Below are positions 1 through 7,907 of a stretch of 51,200 bases of DNA, one piece after another (positions within the stretch are counted from its first letter, which is position 1; each line of letters begins with the position of its first letter). The DNA comes from Verrucomicrobiota bacterium (GTDB lineage: Bacteria; Verrucomicrobiota; Verrucomicrobiia; Verrucomicrobiales; Verrucomicrobiaceae): contig JAPLUN010000441.1 of the NCBI GenBank assembly GCA_026397715.1, positions 1 through 51,200 on the forward strand, in the 5' to 3' direction. The notes beneath the pieces are model-generated. The model made no database searches. It had not been told where the DNA came from and was given only the letters and a program-made list of their open reading frames with translations. Position numbers and translations under genes: made by a program.

Positions 1-2
1 TC

Positions 3-158
3 ACCTCCTTCCGCAACGTCGGCACCGGCGCCTACCTCCTCCAGGTCAAGCCCATCAACGGCGCCCCTTGGCGCACCGGCCACCACCTCGCCCAAATCCT
101 CGTCTCCTCCGCCGACGACCGCCAGGGCCAGGGAGCCGTAAAACTCATCATCCGCTAG
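3..158 (+). CDS. C-terminal end of an unidentified protein (5' end outside window)
   Basis: An open frame runs from the left edge to a TAG at 156-158 and encodes about 51 residues ending in VKLIIR. The composition is ordinary for a folded domain (for example VGTGAYLLQVKPING), and codon use is C-rich at third positions like the next gene. I do not recognise a family. A short palindrome follows the stop after 7 nt. Real coding is likely because the other two frames give low-complexity Pro/Arg/Ser translations typical of shadows in GC-rich DNA. Confidence 0.6.
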   Translation, partial: TSFRNVGTGAYLLQVKPINGAPWRTGHHLAQILVSSADDRQGQGAVKLIIR

Positions 159-165
159 CACCCCC

Positions 166-186
166 GACGAGTAAATCCTACTCGTC
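166..186. repeat. Hairpin after the first stop codon
   Basis: Perfect 8-bp arms gacgagta and tactcgtc flank a 5-nt loop. A second tactcgtcctc copy follows at about 198-208. It lies just downstream of the partial gene, so it could stop transcription, but no T-run follows and a REP-like palindrome is equally likely. Confidence 0.45.
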
Positions 187-345
187 CTCCTACTCCTACT
201 CGTCCTCGATCAAAGCGCCGAGTTTCAAGTTTAAAGCCTCAAGTGACAAGCCGACTCCGCCCCAGCGCCAGCCTCTTCGTTCGTAGTTCGGGATCGTAGC
301 CCTTTCCGGCTTCCGCCTCTTCGTATTGTAATCCCTGCTTTCCGC

Positions 346-373
346 GTCCTTCGTAGCCTTGGCGAAGAAGGAA
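346..373. repeat. Dispersed imperfect palindrome, copy 1 of 2
   Basis: The segment starts gtccttcgtag and ends gcgaagaagga, and recurs with few changes at 3413-3440. The outer ends tccttc and gaagga are complementary. It sits in the 291-bp gap before the 450-1499 gene; nothing else recognisable was found in that gap. Confidence 0.5.
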
Positions 374-449
374 GCCGGTTCCGGACAAACGCCACTAGCA
401 TCCACGATTCCCCATCGACAGCCCACACGCCTCCGCTAGCATTCCCAGC

Positions 450-1499
450 ATGAACCGCCGCTCCTTCCTCGCGCAATCCCTCGCCGCCACCGCAGCCGCC
501 TCCCTTTCCCAGGCTGCCACCGGCTCCAAGCTCGCCCTCGGTCTCGATCACTTCGCCGTCCGCGCCACCGGCTGGAAAGCCGCGCAGTTCATCGACTACG
601 CCGCCTCCTTGAAGCTCGACACCATGTTCATCTCCGAACTCCATGTGTTCGAGAACTTCGAAGAAGCCTACCTTAAAAGCCTCAAAGAACAGGCCGACCG
701 CGCCGGACTGAAGCTCTACGTCGGCACTGGCAGCGTCTGCAAAACCTCCAACACCTGGAAAGACGCCTACGGCACGCCCGAGGAGCACCTCAGCCTCACC
801 ATCCGCATCGCCAAAACGCTCGGCTCCCCCGTCGCACGCTGCTATCTCGGCAATCAAAAAGACCGCAGCACCGACGGCGGCATCCAGAAGCACATCGAAG
901 AAATCGTCAAAACCATCAAAGCCTGCCAGTCCAAAGCCGAAGGCGAAGGCATCAAAATTGCCGTCGAAAACCACGCCGGCGACATGCAGTCCCACGAACT
1001 CAAAGCCCTCATCGAAGCCGCCGGCAAAGGCTACGTCGGCGCCAACATCGATCCCGGCAACGCCGTCTGGGCTCTCGAAGAACCCATGCTCCACCTCGAA
1101 GCCCTCGGCCCCCTCACCATTTGCAGCAGCGTCCGCGACAGCATGCTCTGGGAGGACGAAAACGGCGCCGTCGTCCAGTGGACCGCCGTGGGCGAAGGCC
1201 TCGTCGATTACAAAGCCTACGCCAAACGCTTTGCCGAGCTCGCCCCCGGCGTCCCTCTGCAAGTCGAAACCATCTCCGGCTTCGCCCGCCCCTTCTCCTG
1301 GAAGAAAGACGAGTTCTGGAACATTTTCCCCAACCACCGCGACACCCCCATGTTCAAAGCCTGGCTCGACATGGCCAAGCGCGGCAAAAAAATCGACACC
1401 TTCAAAGCCCCCGACGGCCCCGCCAAAAAAGACGCCGAAATCGCCTACCAAAAAGGCGAAGCCGAACGCAGCTTCACCTGGCTCCGCGCCAACGCGTGA
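450..1499 (+). CDS. Exported sugar phosphate isomerase/epimerase-like protein
   Basis: 349 residues. The N-terminus MNRRSFLAQSLAATAAA carries twin arginines and a hydrophobic stretch typical of Tat export. The body fits the xylose-isomerase-like TIM barrel (AP endonuclease family 2): strand-end acidic and His residues occur in AVENHAGDM and GANIDPGNAVWALEEP, and a late VETISGF strand follows. Members of this superfamily isomerise or epimerise sugars with a divalent metal. The true substrate is unknown, and in these phyla many exported members have no assigned reaction. The gene stands alone, with repeat-rich DNA downstream. Confidence 0.85.
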   Translation: MNRRSFLAQSLAATAAASLSQAATGSKLALGLDHFAVRATGWKAAQFIDYAASLKLDTMFISELHVFENFEEAYLKSLKEQADRAGLKLYVGTGSVCKTSNTWKDAYGTPEEHLSLTIRIAKTLGSPVARCYLGNQKDRSTDGGIQKHIEEIVKTIKACQSKAEGEGIKIAVENHAGDMQSHELKALIEAAGKGYVGANIDPGNAVWALEEPMLHLEALGPLTICSSVRDSMLWEDENGAVVQWTAVGEGLVDYKAYAKRFAELAPGVPLQVETISGFARPFSWKKDEFWNIFPNHRDTPMFKAWLDMAKRGKKIDTFKAPDGPAKKDAEIAYQKGEAERSFTWLRANA

Positions 1500-1517
1500 G
1501 CGGTCTTGGAAAGTAGC

Positions 1518-1537
1518 CATCTCGCTCCCGCGAGATG
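1518..1537. repeat. REP-like palindrome family B, copy 1
   Basis: Perfect 8-bp arms catctcgc and gcgagatg flank the loop tccc. The same palindrome and its right flank agcccacggc recur at 35221-35240, 34 kb away. It lies 18 nt after the stop of the isomerase-like gene. Confidence 0.7.
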
Positions 1538-1626
1538 AGCCCACGGCCCCCAATTCCCGCCACACTTTTCAAAGACTCAAAAACAATTTCATCCATGTCT
1601 GCCAGCATTCTGGCTGGCTTGAAGCA

Positions 1627-1648
1627 CGACAGACACTCCTGTCTGTCG
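1627..1648. repeat. REP-like palindrome family A, copy 1
   Basis: Perfect 9-bp arms cgacagaca and tgtctgtcg flank the loop ctcc. Variant copies lie at 3102-3123 and 3291-3312, each with one mismatch in the left arm. All three share the flanks gaagNacga on the left and gaNcagcgcc on the right. Confidence 0.7.
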
Positions 1649-1796
1649 ACCAGCGCCCCCGCAATCCCCCTCGCCCGCGCAAACCCGCTGCAATCAGCTC
1701 ATACCACGCGCAGTTGAAAAGAAACCAATCCGCGCGTGCAGCCATCAAGCGTGATGCCCCTCAGTCGCTTTGCCAAAGCGTCAGCGCTCTGGAGGA

Positions 1797-1817
1797 GAGG
1801 GATCGTCCCGATCCCTC
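1797..1817. repeat. REP-like palindrome family C, copy 1
   Basis: Perfect 9-bp arms gagggatcg and cgatccctc flank the loop tcc. A second copy with loop ccc starts 68 bp downstream in the same orientation. Confidence 0.65.
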
Positions 1818-1864
1818 AACGCTCCGCCACACTCCGCACTCCGCAAATCCAGCGCCCCTCAGGA

Positions 1865-1885
1865 GAGGGATCGCCCCGATCCCTC
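1865..1885. repeat. REP-like palindrome family C, copy 2
   Basis: The arms gagggatcg and cgatccctc are identical to those at 1797-1817, with one loop base changed. The stem is conserved while the flanking DNA differs, as expected for a mobile or structurally selected palindrome. Confidence 0.65.
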
Positions 1886-1916
1886 ACGCTCTCGCAGTTC
1901 CTGCTACCACGCTCCA

Positions 1917-1948
1917 TCATCAGTCCCATCGGCCCTATCCGACCTATT
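1917..1948. repeat. 32-bp dispersed repeat family D, copy 1
   Basis: The 32 bp beginning tcatcagtcccat and ending ccgacctatt match 3167-3198 at 31 of 32 positions; the difference is c at 1930 against a at 3180. The element has no perfect stem. Confidence 0.65.
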
Positions 1949-2066
1949 TTCCGCAATCCCCCATAGCCCCCCACCACTCCCACGGCAACTTCACCTCTCG
2001 CGGCGCAAACGCGGCACATCATTTACGCTGGCGCCTCTCGTTGACTGACTTAATCTCCATCATCCC

Positions 2067-2573
2067 ATGACCGCCCGACGAAATGAACACACCTCATCTC
2101 CGTTGACCCGGATGGTGAATGTGTTGCTGCTGCTTGGCTGGTTGCTCTCTTCGAATGGACTTGCCCCTGCTTTGACCCTCCTTGCAGCCAGCTTCGATCG
2201 CTGCCATCAAGTCAAAGTCGGCAACTCCTCCGAAGGCCAGGTGCAGGTCGTGCTTTCCCATGAGGGCATGGATGCGTCGCAGGGAGTGCATGTGCACAGC
2301 CGCCTGACCACGCTGATGATGGTCTTTGCTCAAGCAGCCACTTCCCAGAAGGCCGACCACATCCTCGCCTTCCAGTCGATAAAAGATCTCGGCCGTCCCA
2401 CAGAGCGCGACATGCTCTCAGTCGCCACGACCATCCCTGCCGCTGCCGTGCAGTACGTTCTGGCAAAACTGCCCGCCCCACCAAGGCGCGAACACATGGT
2501 TCGCAGTCAACAGGCCCCCGTGTGGTCTCCGGGCATACAGCTCAAAGCGGGCAAGACCCTGCTGCAGTGTTGA
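2067..2573 (+). CDS. Hypothetical membrane-anchored or exported protein
   Basis: 168 residues. A hydrophobic segment at about residues 16-40 (MVNVLLLLGWLLSSNG onward) is a signal peptide or anchor. The remainder is hydrophilic with His, Met and a few Cys residues (DRCHQVKVG, GVHVHSRL). I recognise no family. A second ATG at 2112 begins right at the hydrophobic segment and could be the true start. It precedes another small exported protein and sits upstream of the metal efflux locus in the same direction, so a metal-related role is possible but only by position. Confidence 0.55.
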   Translation: MTARRNEHTSSPLTRMVNVLLLLGWLLSSNGLAPALTLLAASFDRCHQVKVGNSSEGQVQVVLSHEGMDASQGVHVHSRLTTLMMVFAQAATSQKADHILAFQSIKDLGRPTERDMLSVATTIPAAAVQYVLAKLPAPPRREHMVRSQQAPVWSPGIQLKAGKTLLQC

Positions 2574-2728
2574 AGACAGGGCGCTGACCCTTTCTTCCCG
2601 CGATGCCATCCGCCTGCGGTGGATCGCGCCTTGGCCATGCCTCTCAGCGGCCAAGCTTCATCTTCCCCTGCACACCTCTCGAACGGAACACCCCGCCACC
2701 TTCCGCACATCCTCAAGCCATCATCCTC

Positions 2729-3079
2729 ATGAAAACCCTTCGTCTCGCATTCCTCATCCTTTTCGCCGCATCGCATTTTCCCATCACCGCTTCCGCCATT
2801 CAGCCAAGCGGCACCACCATGACAGGCACTGTCACCAGCGTCGATCACTCAACCCGCTCAGTCACTTTTGAGCAGAGCGGCGGGAAACAAATTCACAGCT
2901 TCGTCTATGCCCACCAGGCGAGATTCTGGCATGGCGCTCCCGATGCCTCCCCCGGAGCTCTGCGAGCTGGAATGCACGTCCAGATCGATCTTCACCAACC
3001 AGTTTTTGGCCCTGATTTTGTGAGAGACATCGTCCTCATCGTGTCATCACCCTCGGCCATGGATCAGGGAAACAAATAG
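2729..3079 (+). CDS. Small exported hypothetical protein
   Basis: 116 residues starting at ATG 2729, chosen because MKTLRLAFLILFAASHFPITASA is a clear signal peptide; the open frame extends upstream, but that part lacks protein character. The mature part, with TMTGTVTSVDHSTRSVTFEQ followed by alternating strands, suggests a small beta-barrel or OB-like fold. It faintly resembles the style of CusF-type periplasmic proteins, but I see no CusF metal-site pattern. Function unassigned. Confidence 0.6.
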   Translation: MKTLRLAFLILFAASHFPITASAIQPSGTTMTGTVTSVDHSTRSVTFEQSGGKQIHSFVYAHQARFWHGAPDASPGALRAGMHVQIDLHQPVFGPDFVRDIVLIVSSPSAMDQGNK

Positions 3080-3101
3080 ACCAGCTCTCTGGATAGAAGT
3101 A

Positions 3102-3123
3102 CGACGGACACTCCTGTCTGTCG
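3102..3123. repeat. REP-like palindrome family A, copy 2
   Basis: Left arm cgacggaca and right arm tgtctgtcg around the loop ctcc, with one mismatch against the perfect stem at 1627-1648. Confidence 0.6.
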
Positions 3124-3166
3124 ACCAGCGCCCCGCCACACCCAGCGCTCCCGCAGCAGCTTCCCC

Positions 3167-3198
3167 TCATCAGTCCCATAGGCCCTATCCGACCTATT
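3167..3198. repeat. 32-bp dispersed repeat family D, copy 2
   Basis: Matches 1917-1948 at 31 of 32 positions, in the same orientation. Confidence 0.65.
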
Positions 3199-3290
3199 CT
3201 TCATCCTTCATCCTTCATTCTTCCCCACCCTCCCCCTCAACCACGCCCACGCCCTCTTCCCCTTCACCGCATCTCCGAGCTCCGGAAGTA

Positions 3291-3312
3291 CGATAGACAC
3301 TCCTGTCTGTCG
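3291..3312. repeat. REP-like palindrome family A, copy 3
   Basis: Left arm cgatagaca and right arm tgtctgtcg with loop ctcc. The following bases (ccgcaatccccctcgccc) are shared with the DNA after copy 1, so the copied unit is about 75 bp. Confidence 0.6.
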
Positions 3313-3412
3313 ATCAGCGCCACCGCAATCCCCCTCGCCCCCGCACACCCACCGCAATCAGCTCGCCTCCCCCGCTCCACCCTCCACCTCAACCACCCTC
3401 TGGCTCTTTCCA

Positions 3413-3440
3413 GTCCTTCGTAGCTTTTGTCGAAGAAGGA
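3413..3440. repeat. Dispersed imperfect palindrome, copy 2 of 2
   Basis: Resembles 346-373, with the same tccttcgtag start and cgaagaagga end. It abuts the stop codon of the minus-strand gene that ends at 3441, so it may act at that gene's 3' end. Confidence 0.5.
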
Positions 3441-4541
3441 TCACTGCCAGCTTTTTACTTCCAACTTACCCCTTCTCACTTTTTCCTTCTCCCTCAACCA
3501 CGCCCCCACCCTCTTCCCCTTCACCTCACTCTCAAGTTCCGCTAAACGCCCGCTAGAAAGCCCCGGCTTCGCCTTCTGCATCACCCCAAACACCCTCACT
3601 ACCTCCGCAGCCCCCGCCTGCGGCAGATCCGCAGCCACCTCACCCGGCTTCTTCAGCGACTCCGCCACTGCCCCCACAATGAAAGCGCACATCAGTTCAA
3701 ATGAAGCCCCAGGCTGCTCTTTCTCCAAATCCTCCCCCAAAGTGCTGATCGTCTCATCAATCGTCAGCGCGATCAACGGCGTCGCCTCCGCATAGCTCAG
3801 GATCCTGCCCGCTAAATCAAGCCCCGCTTTGGAAAGCGGATCACGCCGATACGTCTCAATCTGCGCCGCCACCTGCCCGCGCAGGCCCGGGTCCAGCACG
3901 CAGCGCCGCGCTGCATTCACAAAGTCCATCACCCGCTGCTCCACCTTCTCCTGCTCCTTCGCATCACCATCCGCCGGATAGGTCACGCGCACTTTCACCA
4001 GATGGTCCTTCAATAGCATGAGTCCCAGAAAACTGCCCACCGCCGTCTCAGTGCTCCCAGCATCATCCCGCTCCAGGATCGTGTAGTTCATCCGCAGCGA
4101 CAGCAGGCCGCTCACACCCGCAGTCTCAGGGATCAGGTCAAACGGCTGGTACTCAGCCTCCCCGATTTTCAGCTTCAGGTAGTGCCCCCGCCGCTGCATC
4201 TCCTCCACCTCCCACAGCGCACTCCCCGCGCTCTCACGCAGCGCCTGCTTGATCTCCGCCGCCTTCGCCGCCGGTTTCGGAGACGGGTACACATACACAT
4301 CCCCGCGCATCCGCGCCTGGCGGTCCGAATACCGCACCGAACAGCCCAGCGCCGCCGTCTCATACCGAAACACCTGCTCCGCCGTCATCTTCGCCAGTTC
4401 ACCCGGCAGCCGCAACCCTGTGTCCCCATGCTCCCACGGCAGATTCGCCACCGGCGGCGGCAGCACCTCCCCCTCGCCAGCAAAAGCAGTCAGCACGTTC
4501 GCCCAAATGAAAAAGGCAGCAGCCCAAACAGCGGTTTTCAT
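3441..4541 (-). CDS. Hypothetical exported protein
   Basis: 366 residues from the ATG at 4541. This start was chosen because MKTAVWAAAFFIWANVLTAFAG is a typical signal peptide and the 23 residues upstream are not. The mature protein is mixed alpha/beta with no Cys cluster or motif I can name. Segments include VYVYPSPKP, a long amphipathic stretch around RVMDFVNAARR and a Lys-rich tail. Transcribed towards the repeat-rich gap. Function unknown; periplasmic or surface location inferred. Confidence 0.7.
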   Translation of the reverse strand: MKTAVWAAAFFIWANVLTAFAGEGEVLPPPVANLPWEHGDTGLRLPGELAKMTAEQVFRYETAALGCSVRYSDRQARMRGDVYVYPSPKPAAKAAEIKQALRESAGSALWEVEEMQRRGHYLKLKIGEAEYQPFDLIPETAGVSGLLSLRMNYTILERDDAGSTETAVGSFLGLMLLKDHLVKVRVTYPADGDAKEQEKVEQRVMDFVNAARRCVLDPGLRGQVAAQIETYRRDPLSKAGLDLAGRILSYAEATPLIALTIDETISTLGEDLEKEQPGASFELMCAFIVGAVAESLKKPGEVAADLPQAGAAEVVRVFGVMQKAKPGLSSGRLAELESEVKGKRVGAWLREKEKVRRGKLEVKSWQ

Positions 4542-4640
4542 CCCCCACAGTCCCCAAATCAATCCCAATCGCAACCGCCCGCTTGCGAAATGCATCAGGC
4601 CAAAGGTCATTCCAAACGCGAGCTTGCGTCATCACTCTCA

Positions 4641-4682
4641 GGAGGATAGCTCAGTAGCAGATCGGTTCGTTACACCGAGTTC
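4641..4682 (+). pseudogene. Degenerate tRNA-Val-like remnant
   Basis: The segment aligns with the 5' two thirds of the intact tRNA-Val at 19521: it shares ggatagctcagt, then a diverged D-arm, then ttcgtt-acaccgagtt, which covers the anticodon arm with one base lost. The T-arm and acceptor 3' strand are missing, so it cannot be a working tRNA. It lies at the left edge of the metal efflux locus. See also the fragment at 12014. Confidence 0.6.
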
Positions 4683-4761
4683 AGCAGGCAGCCGCAGCCC
4701 CGTGGCTATATGACAACATCATCATTTGCCGCCTCCGTCAGATCCATCCTTCTTCGCTCCC

Positions 4762-5436
4762 ATGCATGTCCTGATTGTTGAAGATGATCCCAAGACCGCC
4801 GCGCTGCTCGCCAGCACGCTGCGGCAGGAGGAATATCATGTCAGTCATGTCGCTGATGGAGAGAGCGGACTCCAGACGGCCTTGAGTGGAACCTTTGACG
4901 CCCTGCTCGTTGACATCATGCTCCCAAAGCGCACCGGCCTCAGCCTCGTGAGTGAACTCCGCCAGCAAGGCCGCACTACACCTGTCATCATGCTTTCCGC
5001 CCGTGGCGAGGTGGAGCAACGCGTGGAAGGCTTGAATGCGGGCGCAGACGATTATTTGCCGAAGCCCTTCGCCATGTCGGAACTCCTCGCTCGCCTGCGC
5101 TCACTTCTGCGGCGGAACGTGGCACTCAAAACCACCGTGCTGACCCTGGCGGATCTGACCTACGACATCGGCACCCGCGAGACGCGGCGTGCTGGCAAAC
5201 GCATCGAATTATCCTCACGCGAGAGCCTGCTGTTGGAATGCCTGCTGCGTGCCGAAGGCCGCGTTGTCAGCCGCCGCGACATCATTGTCAGCGTGTGGGA
5301 GTATGATTTTGATCCCGGCACCAATCTCGTGGATGTCTATGTGCGTCGTCTGCGGGAAAAGATTGATCGTGATCACTCGCCCACGCTTATTCAGACCGTG
5401 CGCGGCCTCGGCTACGCTCTGCGCCTTCAGCCATGA
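4762..5436 (+). CDS. OmpR/PhoB-family response regulator of the metal efflux locus
   Basis: 224 residues from ATG 4762, chosen because MHVLIVEDDP is the normal receiver start (an in-frame ATG at 4726 adds 12 unlikely residues). The receiver domain has the acidic pair in VEDD, phospho-acceptor Asp51 in LLVDIMLP, and the conserved Lys in LPKPFA. A C-terminal winged helix follows (SSRESLLLECLLR, VDVYVRRLREKID, TVRGLGYAL). It should bind DNA and activate the downstream efflux genes when phosphorylated by the next gene's kinase, whose start overlaps its stop by ATGA. Closest in style to CusR/CzcR-type regulators. Confidence 0.93.
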   Translation: MHVLIVEDDPKTAALLASTLRQEEYHVSHVADGESGLQTALSGTFDALLVDIMLPKRTGLSLVSELRQQGRTTPVIMLSARGEVEQRVEGLNAGADDYLPKPFAMSELLARLRSLLRRNVALKTTVLTLADLTYDIGTRETRRAGKRIELSSRESLLLECLLRAEGRVVSRRDIIVSVWEYDFDPGTNLVDVYVRRLREKIDRDHSPTLIQTVRGLGYALRLQP

Positions 5437-6503
5437 CTCTCCGCCGCCGCATTTTGCTTTATTATGCCGCCACGCTCAGTGTGTCGCTGGTCATCGTAGC
5501 ATTCTGGAGCTGGTTTGAGTTCAATGAGCAGCGCGATGCAGCTCTGCGGGGCGGTGTTGAGGCCGCCATGAAGCACAACCCCTTGGTTGAAACAGTGGAA
5601 ATCATCCTGCTGGGTGGCCTGCCAGCATTGCTCCTCGGCATCATCGGCGGTGGCCTGCTCATGCGGCGCGCCCTGCGACCCATCGAAGAACTGACCGAGG
5701 CTCTCGAAACAACCACGGCATCCAATCTCGCCGAACCCGTAACACGCAGCGGCAACGGTGACGAGCTTGATCGCATGACCGCTGTTTTCAACGGCATGAA
5801 AGAGCGCCTCGGTGCATCCTTCACCCAGGCTCGCGAGTTCACTCTGCACGCCTCACATGAACTCAAAACCCCACTCACCATTCTCCACGGCACGCTGGAA
5901 CAAATGATCGAGGACAACACCACGCCAGTCGCGCATCGCGAACGCATCACCTCCATGCTGGAGGAAGTGCAGCGTCTCTCCAGCATCGTTGGCCAGCTTG
6001 CCTTCCTTGCTAAGGCGGACGCCGGTTTACTGGAGACCACCCATGGCGCCGTGGCTATGCATGAACTGGTGCGGGATCTCGTGGAAGACCTCACGCTGCT
6101 CTCCGCCTCCCAGAACATTAGCGTCGCGCTCGGCACATGCCAGCCAGCCCAGGTGGCCGGAGACCGCATGCGGCTGCGCCAGCTTCTGCTCATTCTTGGC
6201 GACAATGCCGTGAAGCATAATCATAAAAATGGCAGCATCTCCCTGGCACTGCATCAAGATGAAGATCAGGTCTCCTTCCGCATCACCAACACCGGTCCCG
6301 CACTTCCCCTCGACTTGCGGCCTCGTGTTTTCGAGCGCTTCCTCCGTGGCGACGCTTCGCACAGCAACACTGTCGAGGGCAGTGGCCTCGGCTTGAGCAT
6401 CGCCGAATCCATCGCCAGATCACATCGTGGCAGTCTGGTTTTTGAGGTGCTGGAAGATGGTCGCACTCAGCTCACATTCATCCTGCCAGGCGGGCAGAAA
6501 TGA
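5433..6503 (+). CDS. Sensor histidine kinase of the metal efflux locus
   Basis: 356 residues. TM1 is at about 8-27, a very short periplasmic segment at about 28-56, TM2 at about 57-77, then HAMP. The dimerisation domain carries His142 (ASHELKTPL), followed by a catalytic domain with N-box GDNAVKHN and G-box GSGLGLSIA. The G1 box reads ITNTGPALP, with Asn-Thr where many kinases have an Asp; this variation occurs in some CusS-like kinases. The periplasmic loop of about 30 residues is far smaller than that of CusS, so a metal-binding sensor domain like that of CusS is absent and sensing must differ. Coupled to the regulator by a 4-nt ATGA overlap. Confidence 0.92.
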   Translation: MTLRRRILLYYAATLSVSLVIVAFWSWFEFNEQRDAALRGGVEAAMKHNPLVETVEIILLGGLPALLLGIIGGGLLMRRALRPIEELTEALETTTASNLAEPVTRSGNGDELDRMTAVFNGMKERLGASFTQAREFTLHASHELKTPLTILHGTLEQMIEDNTTPVAHRERITSMLEEVQRLSSIVGQLAFLAKADAGLLETTHGAVAMHELVRDLVEDLTLLSASQNISVALGTCQPAQVAGDRMRLRQLLLILGDNAVKHNHKNGSISLALHQDEDQVSFRITNTGPALPLDLRPRVFERFLRGDASHSNTVEGSGLGLSIAESIARSHRGSLVFEVLEDGRTQLTFILPGGQK

Positions 6504-6568
6504 GCGTTTAATGACGGTTCTTTCATTGGTGATCGGTTCGCAAAGTCGCTTCATGACATCTGCCTGTC

Positions 6569-7894
6569 ATGAAATTTTACCCGTTATTGTTCACCCTCGC
6601 GGCTGCTGCGCTCACCTCGTGTGCACGTTATCAGCCTCGCCCCATCTCGGCGGAAGCCAGCTCTGCGGCGTTTGCAGGTCGTTCGTTCAATGATCCCGGC
6701 CTGCGTCAGTTTCTCACTGAGCAAAAAGCCGCCCAAGGAACCTGGGAGGTCAATCGCCTGGCCCTGGCCGCTGCGTATTTCCATCCCGATGTCACCCTCG
6801 CTCGCGCAGAAGCAGACGAAGTAATGGCCGCCATCAAAACCGCCAAGCAACGACCAAACCCCATCTTCACCTTCGGGCCTCAGTACGCCAGCTTTCACCG
6901 CAACACGATCACCCCCTGGTTCCTCGCCGGCAACGTCTTCTACCAAATCGAAACCGCTGGCAAACGCACACGCCGCACCGAGCAGGCACTGGCTGCCGCA
7001 GAAGCCGCCAGATGGCGCGTGTCGGCACGTGCCTGGTCCGCCCGCTCACGCGTTCGTGTGGCCATGCTGGAACTGCACAGCGCCCGCGAAAACATCCGCC
7101 TGCTGGAGACAGAGGGGAAACTTCATGATGAGGCGATCAAGAAACTCACCGCGCAAATGGAAGCGGGCGCCGTATCTCCCTTCGAACTCACCCAGGCACG
7201 GCTCGCCCTGAACCGCACGCGCCTCGCATTACAAGATGCGCAACGTCTCGCCGCCACCGGTGAGGCCAAACTCGCCGCCGCCGTGGGCGTGCCGCTGTCA
7301 GCCTTGAAAAGCATCTCACTCGATTTCTCATCACTCACGCGCCTGCCTGACCTGAGCAGCAGCAATAGCCGACGTCTTGCCCTGACTCAGCGCGCAGATC
7401 TGATGGCGCTCCTCGCAGATTATGCAGCCGCCGAATCCGCACTGCGCTTGGAATACGCCAAGCAGTACCCCGATGTCCGACTCGGACCCGGCTTCGATTA
7501 CAATCAAGGTCAAAACCGCTGGCAGCTCGGCGTGAGTTTGGAGCTTCCCATCAATGGCAATCGCGGCCCCATCGCGCAAGCGGAGGCCAAACGTAAATCT
7601 GCCGAAGCGCGCTTTCTCGCGCAGCAGGACTCGATTCAAGGTGAGCTAAACATTGCACTCGCGGCTTACACAGCCTCGCGAAGGAAAGCACAGACGGCTG
7701 CCACCCTCTCGCAGGATGCCGTGGCCGCTGCTGGCACCACGAAGCGCATGGTGGATGCCGGGGAGCTTTCACCCCTCGAACTCACCCGCCGTCAGATTGA
7801 AGCCAGCACCGCCAGTCTCGCCCGCATGGCCGCCGACATCGAGGCGCAGACCGCAGCCGGTGCCCTCGAAGATGCCATGCAGGCCCGCCTTTGA
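6569..7894 (+). CDS. TolC-family outer-membrane efflux lipoprotein (CzcC/CusC type)
   Basis: 441 residues. A lipoprotein signal ends in LTSC with lipidated Cys18. Two repeated outer-membrane-efflux-protein halves of long helices follow (for example LAAAYFHPDVTLARAEADEV and, later, LRLEYAKQYPDVRLGPGF). The repeated GVSLELPI-type strand is typical of the family. It forms the outer-membrane channel for the adaptor and RND pump encoded immediately downstream (13-nt gap to the adaptor), and starts 65 nt after the kinase gene. Confidence 0.9.
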   Translation: MKFYPLLFTLAAAALTSCARYQPRPISAEASSAAFAGRSFNDPGLRQFLTEQKAAQGTWEVNRLALAAAYFHPDVTLARAEADEVMAAIKTAKQRPNPIFTFGPQYASFHRNTITPWFLAGNVFYQIETAGKRTRRTEQALAAAEAARWRVSARAWSARSRVRVAMLELHSARENIRLLETEGKLHDEAIKKLTAQMEAGAVSPFELTQARLALNRTRLALQDAQRLAATGEAKLAAAVGVPLSALKSISLDFSSLTRLPDLSSSNSRRLALTQRADLMALLADYAAAESALRLEYAKQYPDVRLGPGFDYNQGQNRWQLGVSLELPINGNRGPIAQAEAKRKSAEARFLAQQDSIQGELNIALAAYTASRRKAQTAATLSQDAVAAAGTTKRMVDAGELSPLELTRRQIEASTASLARMAADIEAQTAAGALEDAMQARL

Positions 7895-7907
7895 TTTTTT
7901 CACACAC

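Larger units (their letters stand above)
1500..2066. other. 567-bp gene-free stretch filled with short palindromic repeats
   Basis: No convincing reading frame is present; the long open frames here have repetitive Ser/Pro/Arg translations. The stretch contains at least four palindromic or dispersed repeat families, listed separately at 1518, 1627, 1797, 1865 and 1917. Three of these families recur elsewhere in the window. About 75 bp beginning at 1627 is similar over its length to DNA beginning at 3291, so longer units have been copied and not only the hairpins. Confidence 0.7.
3080..3440. other. 361-bp gene-free stretch with dispersed repeats
   Basis: Lies between two convergent genes. It contains palindrome A twice (3102, 3291), repeat D (3167) and the tccttc/gaagga element (3413), each also found before position 2000. 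Low-complexity C-rich tracts fill the rest. No strong terminator with a T-run is visible. Confidence 0.65.

Noticed and set aside
231..1565. 444-codon minus-strand open frame
   Set aside because: It lies opposite the Tat-exported isomerase-like gene, and its translation is Gly/Ala/Phe/Asp repetitive, typical of the antisense of GC-rich genes.
958..2070. 370-codon plus-strand open frame
   Set aside because: Overlaps the isomerase-like gene in another frame and then the repeat region; the translation is Ser/Pro/Lys low complexity.
4641..4682. A functional tRNA
   Set aside because: The T-arm and acceptor 3' strand are absent and the anticodon loop has lost a base relative to the intact copy.
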